Under the pieces are notes generated by a model. It was not told the origin of the DNA. It worked only from the letters and a program-made list of their open reading frames with translations, and did no database searches. Source: Gymnothorax reevesii (lineage: Eukaryota; Chordata; Actinopteri; Anguilliformes; Muraenidae). From it: DNA of 64,000 nt. A program made the position numbers and the translations under genes. Below are positions 34,673 to 44,313 of this stretch, one piece after another (positions within the stretch are counted from its first letter, which is position 1; every line of letters starts with the position of its first letter). Location of the stretch: positions 72,340,712-72,404,711 of the forward strand of contig CM056581.1 of the NCBI GenBank assembly GCA_029721435.1, in the 5' to 3' direction.

Positions 34673-37211
34673 TTAAAGCTGCAAGCAGCGTTGAACGGGC
34701 CCTCGCCCCCATGCACACATTGGGGTTGTGGTGAGATCCTGACGGGTGCAGCTGTGCACTCACGACCATTGGACAGGTCAAGTGCCTACCTCAACCTGAG
34801 AGAAAGGACTAGCGAATTGGACAAAGCTGAAGGAGTTATGATAAGTTGATACTTCATCCACCAGAAGGCGCTCAGAGTGTAACCAAATTTGGGCAGGTGC
34901 ATTTCGGGGCAGACCCTAAGCACAAATGTGAAGTTTTGAGCAAATCGGCCAATTTCAACGTAAATTGTCGCATTTTCTGTTTCCATAATGGGGCATGATG
35001 AGCTAGATTGTTTAGCAGCACATCGAGGCTTTCAGGGTGGGGCTTTTACCATGTACAGGAATTTTGAACCCATTTGGATGAAGTATGAGGGAGAGCGAGC
35101 AGCTCGAATGTGTTTGGTGAGGCATCTGAAATGGGGGAACCAGGGCGGCCAGGCCCATTTAGCGACAGACATGCAGAGCACTACTTTTGGTCAGCATGGT
35201 CTCTTGATGATCAGAAATAAGTATGAGGTTGATTGGACGGAATCGCTAGGAGTTCTTTAAAATGCAATATGCGGAAAATGGGCCAAAATGACACAGTAAA
35301 ATCAAAATGGCTGGCCACCTGTTTGGAATTGACCAATGGTGCCAGAGACTTTTTTGTTTGAACTGGCAAGATACACATGTGTATCAATTTTCATTCTCCT
35401 ATACCCAAAAAACCCTTATGGGGAGGGGTTTTTCAAAATTTCAAGGGGGCGCTATCGAGGCATTTTGCTGTCCTCATGGGCACCGCCCCAATCAGATGTT
35501 GGAGCTCACCACCCTTGACATGCATATCAATTTGCATGATGATACGAATTCATTAAGAACATCAAAAACACAAACGTATTTTCATGGCGAGGGATCCAGT
35601 GTCACTGCATCGCCACACGGACGCCATTACTCGAAGCATCACAGCATTCGTAAGGTAGTTCAAGCAACTTCTTCTACATGTTGTACAGGGGAAATAAAGT
35701 TGATGGGTTCAACTATATGTCATCAGTACAAGTGAAAGTAAAAACTGGTCACCTCCTGTTTGGAGCCACGCCCATTGACCTACAGACCTGCAGAGCACAA
35801 CTTTTGATCAGCATGGTCTCTCAATGTTTAGGAATAAATCTGGTTTTGAAAGGATGAAATCTCTTGGAGGAGTGCGTTAAAAAACAATATGTGAAAATCA
35901 GGCAAAAAATGACACTTTAAAATCAAAATGGCCGACTTCCTGTTTGGAGAACACGAATGATGCCAGAGACTTTTTTTTGCGTTCTGGCCAAATACATATT
36001 TGTACCAATTTTCATCTTTCTACTCCAAAAAAACCCCTATGGGGAGGGGTTTTTGAAAATTTAAAGGGGGCGCTATTGAGGCATTTTGCTGCCCTCATGG
36101 GCAAAGTCCCAATCAGATGTGAGAGCTTGGCACCCTTAACCTACATATCAATTTCCATGATGATAGGAATTCATTAAAAACGTCAAACACCCAAACATAT
36201 TTTCATGGCGAGGGATCCATTGTCACCGCATCGCCACACGGACGCCATTACTCGAAGCACCACAGCATTCATAAGGTAGTTTAAGCAACTTCTTCTACAT
36301 ATTGTACATGGGATATAAAGTTCATGGATTCATCTATATGTCATCAGTACAAGTGAAAGTTAAAACTGGTCACCTCCTGTTTGGAGCCACGCCCACTGAC
36401 CTACAGAGCACAACTTTTGATCAGGATGGTCTTTCAATGTTCATTAATAAATCTGGTTATGAATGGATGAAATTTCTAGGAGGAGTGCGTGAAAATACCA
36501 TCTGTGGAAATCAGGAAAAAATGACACGTTAAAATCAAAATGGCCGACTTCCTGTTTGGAGTAGACAAATGATGCCAGAGACTTTTTTGTCTGTCTTGGC
36601 CAAATAAACATGTGTACCAATTTTCATCTTCTTAACCCAAAAAAACCCCTATGGGGAGGGGTTTTTGAAAATTTCAAGGGGGCGCTATCGAGGCATTTTG
36701 CTGCTCTCATGGGCAAAACCCTAATCAGATGTGAGAGCTTGTCACATTTGACCTGTCAATCAGTTTTTATGATGATACAAGTTTATTAAAGGCATCAAAA
36801 ACCCAAACGTATTTTCATGGCGTATTTTCAATTATGATCTCTACCAAATGTGAAGTTGATTTGGCGAAATCCCTAAGAGGAGTTCGTTTTAAAATTCAAA
36901 AATTCAAATCAAAATGGCTGACTTCCTGTTGGGTTTAGGGCGTGGCTCCAATGAAGTTTTTTGTATTTTTTGTTACAAAGCATATAACTACCAAATTTCG
37001 TCTGCCTACGACAAAGTAACTGAATTTCCCTATGGGAATTTTGAAACGTGTTTAGGGGGCGCTATTTCGACATTTGGGGTCAAACCTGTATGACCGCATA
37101 AAAATATCAAATTTCGGATGAGGCCGGACGTCTTTGGAAAGTTAGATGCGTTTTCACCATTGGGAAAGGGGCGAAATTGGCCCTTGAAATGTCGGAGGAA
37201 TAATAATAATA
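34673..37211 (+). mobile_element. Family C element C2
   Basis: The head hairpin at 34678-34689 is inserted directly in the AAT tail of C1. It has three cttcctgttt/cacctgtttgg blocks of about 600 bp (near 35315, 35937 and 36547), while C1 has a different block order. Near 36828 ttttcatggcg jumps to tattttcaattatgatctc, joining the body to the common 3' end. The tail gtcggaggaataataataataaa is shared with C1. Confidence 0.75.
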
Positions 37212-37217
37212 AATATA

Positions 37218-37233
37218 GCCGCTCCCGAGCGGC
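37218..37233 (+). repeat. Head hairpin of element D
   Basis: GCCGCTC-CC-GAGCGGC is a 7-bp perfect stem with a 2-base loop, placed 6-7 bases after the AAT tail of C2. Its position matches the hairpins that open elements A, C, F and G. Confidence 0.7.
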
Positions 37234-37490
37234 GATGCACCGGTGGCCAAGCCCCAGTCGGTCCGAACTCCACTTTCGGTCGACCTCACTCCCTTGGGTC
37301 TCTCAGCCTGGTTGAGTTTTGCCTTGTCTGAGTGCTCTGCCTATTTGGCAAAGGGGAACATTAAAAGGGCTCATGTTGAACACGGTCATAGGAATTTATT
37401 CACAAAATGTAAGACAAATTTGTACATTGTGACACAAACCGCATGCTTTTATGTGCTACTGTTGTCAAATTGACGAGACATTTTTTCAGC

Positions 37491-37523
37491 TTTTTTGGGC
37501 GGGAAATAAATAAAACACGTGAC
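37491..37523 (+). promoter_or_regulatory. E2F-like site with E-box/CRE-like site, D block 1
   Basis: TTTTTTGGGCGGGAAA (37491-37506) is E2F-like. CACGTGAC (37516-37523) is an E-box that runs on into GTGACGTAG, a CRE-like half. This is the first of three similarly built blocks in element D. Confidence 0.4.
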
Positions 37524-37880
37524 GTAGAAAAAGCAACATCGTATTTAACTTTGGTTTTGAAAAATAAAAGGTTTGTCCCCCACTATTTATTCGTCACTTC
37601 CGGTCTAACGGCGTAAGACTAATTTATTTCGCATAATGAAAGGTGGTGGCATCTACCAATGAAAAAATCTTGAAAGAACAATGAAAACTGTGGAAATGAT
37701 GATGGTCTGACGTAATTATGTCATTACCTGTACCAAGAAAGCTATTGGTTGGAGATCAAAGCTGTGGCAACCTACCCGAAAGGTATGACAAATACCTACA
37801 TTTTGGCACCAGCCGCGAGCCTCTATCTGCTAGCATTATCAAAATACGAGCGCTGAAAGTTGAGAAAATAGTTTTCAGTT

Positions 37881-37908
37881 TTTGGCGAGAAATTCAAAAA
37901 TGACGTGG
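37881..37908 (+). promoter_or_regulatory. E2F-like and CRE-like motifs, D block 2
   Basis: TTTGGCGAGAAA (37881-37892) differs by one base from the E2F consensus. TGACGTGG (37901-37908) takes the place of the E-box of block 3 (CACGTGAC). The spacing resembles that in block 3. Confidence 0.35.
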
Positions 37909-38008
37909 CCTAGAAAAAAATGACATCATATTTGTAATCAGCGTCCCACATTGGATATAAATGGACTTTGAATGATCAAAATGTGCCAATTTTAGGTTTG
38001 ATCAAGTT

Positions 38009-38037
38009 TTTGGCGGGAAATTAAAAAATCACGTGAC
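38009..38037 (+). promoter_or_regulatory. Consensus E2F site plus E-box, D block 3
   Basis: TTTGGCGGGAAA (38009-38020) matches the E2F consensus TTTSGCGSGAAA as I remember it. CACGTGAC (38030-38037) is a perfect E-box of the USF/TFE type. Function is inferred from the motifs only. Confidence 0.45.
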
Positions 38038-38291
38038 ATAGAAAAAATATTAATATCATATTTGAAATCAGCGTCTCACATTGCATATAAGTCGATTTTG
38101 ATAGATCAAAATTGGCCAATTTTAATTTTGACCTACTTTTCTAATTAATGTAAATAGCGATTATTGGATAATTGACACGTTTTCATAGATCAAACGAACA
38201 AAGTAACTAGAGAAATATCACAAGATGTTATATTTCATATTTCGTCAACCGATGTTAAGCCAGTCTTAAGAAGAAGCTTGTTAAAGATTTG

Positions 38292-38599
38292 TGACGTCAT
38301 CCAAGATGGCTGCCAAATCCCATGACCTACTTTCGCTTTGAAAAGTCATAAAGTTGTCATCAGCGTTCCATATTACACATAAACAGATTTTGAACGATCA
38401 AAATCGGTGCATTTTGAGCTCGACCTACTTTTGTAATTAACGTAATTAGCAATAAATCTATAATTAATCACTTTTCACGCACTAGAGAAACAAACTCAAT
38501 AGAGAAGTATACACAGATGTTATATTTTAAGTTTCATTGCCCTGTGTGAAGCCGTTCTTGAGAAGAAGACGTTTAAAGATTTGTGACGTCATCCAAGAT
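38292..38599 (+). promoter_or_regulatory. Two CRE plus YY1-like composites in element D
   Basis: The palindromic CRE TGACGTCA occurs at 38292-38299 and 38584-38591. Each is followed by tccaagatggc(t/c)gcc, a YY1-like core AAGATGGC. The copies are about 292 bases apart inside a diverged internal repeat (gaagcttgttaaagatttg / gaagacgtttaaagatttg). Confidence 0.45.
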
Positions 38600-38765
38600 G
38601 GCCGCCAAACGTAGTGACCTACTTTCATTTTGAAAATACGAAAAGTTGTCCCCCGCGACATTATGTTTACATACCAAAAAGCAGATCACTAGCTGCAATG
38701 GTTTTGATTTTATAAGCAATGAAAAGTGGCGGAAGAATAAAAAAAAAAAAAATAATAATAATAAT

Positions 38766-38819
38766 CCCAGCAAAAACAAGAGGTGGCCCAAGCCAGCTAG
38801 CTTGGCCACCTAATAATAA
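38766..38819 (+). repeat. Short hairpin module E (3' terminus of the D family)
   Basis: Box CCCAGCAAAAACAAGAGG (38766-38783), clearly related to the B box. The hairpin GGTGGCC..AAGC / GCTTGGCCACC spans 38782-38810, and taataataa follows. Its 3' arm GCTTGGCCACC (38800-38810) is the exact complement of the D head arm at 37242-37252, so I assign it to D although F follows it. Confidence 0.65.
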
Positions 38820-40193
38820 CTAGGACTGCCGCGGCAGTACTTAGGTCTTCAAGACTTCCGCTTTGACTCAGACCCCAAATCTTATCATGTAAAATTCTTC
38901 AATCAAAAGAACAGTAAACATATTCCCTTTTTCGGTGAAGCAGAATGTACAAAAACGGTGAAACATGATCTTGTATTAAATATATTTATTTAAAAATAAC
39001 AAGCCAAATTGACTATGGGTTAAAACAATTTTCAACAATATTGTTAACAATTTTAAACAATAATCATGTGTAAAATTGAATTCAACTATCTCTGACTGGG
39101 AGTCTCTCTGTGCTGCCTTGCACTTGCATGGGACTGGCTCCCAGTCTAACTCTGTCCCATTTTAAGAGTTTTCCTGTCGCAAGTGGGGTACGCATCGCAT
39201 TTTGCGACTTAACTATCAACTTTTATATCACATGGTTCTTAAGGGGATTGTAGATCTCTCCATACTGAACAGTTTGCAACAAACGGATTTGAAATCGGGT
39301 GTATTTTGGCTGAGATATGACTCTTTAAACGTGTGCTCTCCTTACACTTGCCAACTTCAATGTCAGATAACTCAAAAACTATAAGAGATATCGTTCTGAA
39401 AAAAGTACATGAAATGTAAAATTGAATTCCCTACAGATGTTATGTTGAACATAAAGTTGTCCGATGCATAATTGTGACGCTAAAATTCACGAATCGTGAA
39501 ATTCATGAAAAAAATGAACTTTTGAGTATAAAATTATTTATTAAAAAACCTATAAATTTTTATATGATAATGTTCTGAAGCAAATTGTTAAACAGGACAT
39601 CTTAAACACAAAGAAAGAATCAGTTTCAAAATCGGTTGAAAAATGTCCGAGTTATGCCCCTTTGAAGATGTAGCCGAAAATTCGAATTTTTCCCGTGGGT
39701 CAAGTTCAAGGGGAGATAACTCAAAAACTATTTGGATTTTCAAAATGCCTTACTCAATTTTTAAAGTCCACTCAATGTAGGTTAAAATGATATATAATAG
39801 AAAGCTGTATGTATTGCGGTTCTGGAGAAGAAAATTTTTAAAGACGGGTGGGGTCAAAACCGGGAAGTTCACTTGGAATTTCAGTTTTTATTTTTTTACG
39901 GAAAAATGAGCATACCGGCTGAAGTTGGTCATATGATAAAAGTTGTAGAACATGATGAGACCTACCTGAGGAATTTTTCAAAATATTTTTATCTCTTATG
40001 GTTTTTCGAGATCTTGCCATTGAACGGTTTTTACGTTTTGGGTTATCTCCCCTTTTTGGGGCAAAAATTCAAAAATCGGGCCCTGTTATGCACAACTACA
40101 TCATAAAAGCTATCATTTCAGAAAGTTTCATACAAATCGGTCCAGTGGTTACTTCAGAATCGTCCGGACAAAAACAAGGTAGCAAAATAATAA
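38820..40193 (+). mobile_element. Element F
   Basis: It starts ctagg after taataata with the palindrome ACTGCCGCGGCAGT (38825-38838). The body has a 9-bp inverted repeat (39094-39102 and 39138-39146). It also carries two direct copies of agataactcaaaaactat (about 39365 and 39714) and an inverted gggttatctcccctt (40040-40054). An AP-1-type TGACTCA lies at 38864-38870. The end caaaataataa runs into the G1 head. The ataactcaaaaa motif recurs in the G tail (near 43763), which suggests F and G share ancestry. No gene recognised. Confidence 0.65.
39094..39146 (+). repeat. Inverted repeat in element F
   Basis: GACTGGGAG (39094-39102) and CTCCCAGTC (39138-39146) are perfect 9-bp complementary arms with a 35-base loop. 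It could fold in RNA or single-stranded DNA. Confidence 0.55.
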
Positions 40194-40610
40194 CTAGATA
40201 ATGTAATTCCAGGGAATTACGTGTGCATTGAAAATGCAAAGTGTAGTTGCATAAGCTGGAGTTTGTAACAAATCATTGCATTATGATATTGGTAGCTACG
40301 TTTTTAGTAGGATAATTATGGTAGTGGAGAGGACTTTTATTTTGAAACAGATGTGGACTGAGGAAACAGTTTGCGGGAGTCATAGTTGATGACAACTGTC
40401 ATATGGAAATTTTTAATAGTGACATTTTTTAAAAGTGAAGAATTGTAGTAAGGACTTATATTTTGAGACAGGATTGGGCAGAAGAAAAAATTGCCGGAAG
40501 TCACAGTCGAAAACAATCAGGACTTGGAATGGCTGAAAGGTTGATAAGTTGAGTAGCTTAAAAAGTTACATTTTTTAATTGTAATTTGACATAATGAGGA
40601 CTGGCTGTAA

Positions 40611-42930
40611 CAGTTGTTAGGCAGTTGCTATGGTGTTCTGTGTACTTGTGAGGGTGCTGCAAGGCAGCTGCTATCATGTTCTGGGTGGTTGCTAGGGCAT
40701 TGCGAGGCAGTTGCAATGGTGTTCTGGGTGGTTGCTAGGGCCTTGCTAAGTGGTTGCTATGGTGTTCTGAGTGGTTGATAGGGCGTTGCTAGGCGATTGC
40801 TATGGTGTTCTGGGTGGTTGCTAGGCGGTTGCTATGGCGTTCTGGGTGGTTGCTTGAGCATTGCTATGGGGTTCTGGGTGGTTGCTAGGCGGTTGCTATG
40901 GCATTCTGGGTGGTTGCTAGGGCTTTGCTCAGCAGTTGCTATGATGTTCTGGGTGGTTGCTAGGGCATTGCTAGGTGGTTGCTATGGTGTGCTGGGTGGT
41001 TGATAGGGCGTTGCTAGGCGATTGCTATGGTGTTCTGGGTGGTTGCTAGGCGGTTGCTATGGTGTTCTGGGTGGTTGCTAGGGTGTTGCTAGGCAGTTGC
41101 TATGGTGTTCCGGGTAGTTGCTAGGCGGTTACTATGGTGTTCTGGGTGGTTGCTAGGGCATTGCTAGGCAGTTGCTATGGTGTTCTGGGTGGTTGCTAGG
41201 GCGTTGCTAGGCGGTTGCTATGGTGTTCTGGGTGGATGCTAGGGCGTTGCTAGGCAGTTGCTATGGTGTTCTGGGTGGTTGCTAGGCAGTTGCTATGGTG
41301 TTCTGGGTGGTTGCTAGGGAGTTGCTAGGCGATTCCTATGGTGTTCTGGGTGGTTGCTAGGGCGTTGCTAGGCAGTTGCTATGGTGTTCTGGGTGGTTGC
41401 TAGGCGGTTGCTCAGGTGTTCTTGGTAGTTGCTAGGGCGTTGCTAGGCAGTTGCTATGGTGTTTTGGGTGGTTGCTGGGCGGTTGCTATGGTGTTCTGGG
41501 TGGTTGCTAGGGCGTTGCTAGGCAGTTGCTATGGTGTTCTGGGTGGTTGCTAGGCGATTGCTATGGTGTTCTGGGTGGTTGCTAGGGCGTTGCTAGGTAG
41601 TTGCTATGGTGTTTTGGGTGGTTGCTAGGCGATTGCTATGGTGTTCTGGGTGGTTGTTAGGGCGTTGCTAGGCGGTTGCTATGGTGTTCTGGGTGGTTGC
41701 TAGGCGGTTGCTATGGTGTTCTGGGTGGTTGCTAGGGCGTTGCTAGGCAGTTGCTATGGTGTTGGGGTGGGTGCTAGGCGGTTGCTATGGTGTTCTGGGT
41801 GGTTGCTCGGGCGTTGCTAGGCAGTTGCTATGGTGTTCTGGGTGGTTGCTAGGTGGTTGCTATGGTATTCTGGGTGGTTGCTAGGGCATTGCTAGGCAGT
41901 TGCTATGGTGTTCCGGGTAGTTGCTAGGCGGTTGCTATGGTGTTCTGGGTGGTTGCTAGGGTATTGCTAGGCGGTTGCTATGGTGTACCTGGTGGTTGTT
42001 AGGGCGTTGCTTGGCAGTTGCTTTGGTGTTCTTGGTGGTTGGTAGGGGGTTGCTAGGCGGTTACTATGGTGTTCTGGGTGGTTGCTAGGGCGTTGCTAGG
42101 CAGTTGCTATGGTGTTCTGGGTGGTTGCTAGGCGGTTGCTATGGTGTTCTGGGTGGTTGCTAGGGCGTTGCTAGGTGATTCCTATGGTGTTCTGGGTGGT
42201 TGCTAGGGCGTTGCTAGGCAGTTGCTTTGGTGTTCTGGGTGGTTGCTAGGCGGTTGCTAAGGTGTTCTTGGTGGTTGCTAGGGCGTTGCTAGGCAGTTGC
42301 TATGGTGTTTTGGGTGGTTGCTGGGCAGTTGCTATGGTGTTCTGGGTGGTTGCTAGGGCGTTGCTAGGCAGTTGCTATTGTGTTCTGGGTGGTTGCTAGG
42401 CGATTGCTATGGTGTTCTTGGTGGTTGCTAGGGCGTTGCTAGGTAGTTGCTATGGTGTTTTGGGTGGTTGCTAGGCAGTTGCTATGGTGTTCTGGGTGCT
42501 TGCTAGGGTGTTGCTAGGCAGTTGCTATGGTGTTCTGGGTGGTTGCTAGGCAGTTGCTATGGTGTTCTTGGTGGTTGTTAGGGCGTTGCTAGGCGGTTGC
42601 TATGGTGTTCTGGGTGGTTGCTAGGCGGTTGCTATGGTGTTCTGGGTGGTTGCTAGGGCGTTGTTAGGCAGTTGCTATGGTGTTTTGGGTGGTTGCTAGG
42701 CGGTTGCTATGGTGTTCTGGGTGGTTGCTAGGGCGTTGCTAGGCAGTTGCTATGGTGTTCTGGGTGGTTGCTAGGTGGTTGCTATGGTATTCTGGGTGGT
42801 TGCTAGGGCGTTGCTAGGCAGTTGCTCTGGTGTTTTGGGTGGTTGCTAGGCGGTTGCTATGGTGTTCTGAATATTTGCTTGGGCATTGCTCGACAGTTGC
42901 TATGTTGTTCTTGTTGTTGCTAGTGCGTTG
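40611..42930 (+). repeat. GTTGCTAGG minisatellite of G1 (about 2.3 kb)
   Basis: Two forms alternate: a 32-bp unit (gttgctaggcg, gttgctatggt, gttctgggtg) and a 43-bp unit with one more 11-mer (gttgctagggc), giving a 75-bp composite. Both array ends are degenerate and conserved among copies: cagttgttaggcag / ctgtgtacttgtgaggg on the left, gaatatttgcttgggcattg on the right. Open frames through it are periodic artefacts. Confidence 0.9.
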
Positions 42931-43010
42931 ATGTGTCTTGTTTGGGGATCGAGTGAAAACTGGGAGAAGTAGTGAACCATACGATTACGAAATTATTTGG
43001 AATATTAACA

Positions 43011-43588
43011 AGGAACGAAGGAGGGAAAGAAGGAACTAATGAGGGAAGTAAGGAAAGAGGGAATATAGGAAAAAAAGAAGGAAATCAATGGAAGGCAGGA
43101 AAGTACAAAGGAAAGAAGGCGAGGATAGATGGAAAGAAACAGGGGAATGAAGGAAAGAAGGAAGTAAAGAAGGAAGGAAAGGAAGAAGGGAAAAAGAAGG
43201 AATGAAGTAAAGATAGAAGGAAGGAAGGAAGGAAGGAAGTGAGGAAGAAGAAATGAAAAACAGAAAGAAAGAGAGAAGCAAGGAAAGAAAAAGTAAAGAA
43301 CGGAAGAGGGAAGGAAAGAGAGGGAAAGCAGAAAGAAGAAAGGAAGAAAGATAAGAAGGATATGAAGGAATGAAAGAAGGCATGATGGAAGGAAAGAAAA
43401 ACTAAGAAAGGTAGGAAAGAAAATTGGTAGGGAGGAAGAATGGGAGGAAGGATGAAAGGCAGGATAGAAGGAAGTAAAGTAGGAAAGAAGGAACGAATAA
43501 AGGAAGGAAGGAACGAAGGAAAGAAATAGGAGGGAAAAAGAAAGAAGGAATGACAGAAAATAGAAGGAAGGAAAGCAGTAAGGAAACT
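43011..43588 (+). repeat. GGAA-rich purine tract of G1
   Basis: About 580 bases are almost purely purine on the + strand, mostly GGAA/GAAA repeats with interruptions. The interruptions are largely the same in all four G copies. Long minus-strand open frames here read only Ser/Phe/Leu/Pro low-complexity sequence. Confidence 0.85.
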
Positions 43589-44313
43589 GGAGTCTCAAGA
43601 GAGCCAGATTGTAGTCTTACAGCCTGAGAAACTGACAGTTACAGCAGGTGGTCAGAACACCTGGCACAAGATTCCATTTGCTTAATGGCCCTATTGTGAT
43701 GTCATAATGCCAATGTTAAGTCTATGGGGGGAAAAAATTTATAGTTTTTTATTAATAACTCAAAAAGTATAAAAGTTACAAAGATGAAAAATACATTGCA
43801 CAGGTGTCCTAAGTAAGACCTACGCAACGCAGTTTGAATGAAGTTTCTACGATAAACGGTTGAGGCCGCATTAAGTGTGTTAGAAGAATAATAATAATAA
43901 CTAGATAATGTAATTCCAGGGAATTACGTGTGCATTGAAAATGCAAAGTGTAGTTGCATAAGGTGGAGTTTGTAACATATCATTGCATTATATTGGTAGC
44001 TACGTTTTTAGGAGGATAATTATGGTAGTGGTGAGGACTTTTATTTTGAAACAGATGTGGACTGAGGAAACAGTTTGCGGGAGTCATAGTTGATGACAAC
44101 TGTCATATGGAAATTTTTAATAGTGACATTTTTTAATAGTGAAAAATTGTAGTAAGGACTTATATTTTGAGACAGGATTGGGCAGAAGAAACAGTTGCCG
44201 GAAGTCATAGTCGAAAACAATCAGGAGTTGGAATGGCTGAAAGGTTGATAAGTTGAGTAGCTTAAAAAGTTACATTTTTTATTGTAATTTGACATAATGA
44301 GGACTGGCTGTAA

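Larger units (their letters stand above)
37212..38765 (+). mobile_element. Element D with promoter-motif-rich modules
   Basis: The head hairpin GCCGCTCCCGAGCGGC (37218-37233) is followed by the arm GGTGGCCAAGC (37242-37252). The body holds repeated blocks: three with ttttggcg(g/a)gaaa and acgtg (near 37491, 37881 and 38009) and two with gtgacgtcatccaagatgg (near 38290 and 38582). The tail is gcggaagaataaaaa, an A run, then aataataataat. The frames here are short and without domains. Confidence 0.7.
40194..43900 (+). mobile_element. Element G, copy 1 (3.7 kb)
   Basis: It begins ctagataat, then the hairpin GTAATTCC-AG-GGAATTAC (40203-40220) and the arm GTGTGCATTGAAAATGC (40221-40237). The order is: leader to 40610, minisatellite 40611-42930, a spacer with gatcgagtgaaaactggg, purine tract 43011-43588, tail 43589-43885, then gaagaataataataataa. 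Head, spacer and tail differ from the other three copies by only scattered bases, while the minisatellite is the shortest of the four. No reading frame outside the repeats. Confidence 0.85.

Noticed and set aside
43005..43598. Long minus-strand open frame (197 codons) rich in Phe, Ser, Leu and Pro, with similar frames at 50842-51396, 56699-57166 and 63234-63713
   Set aside because: It is the complement of the GGAA tract. TTCC/TTTC repeats lack stops and give low-complexity peptides, and the frames are not kept at equal length among the four copies.
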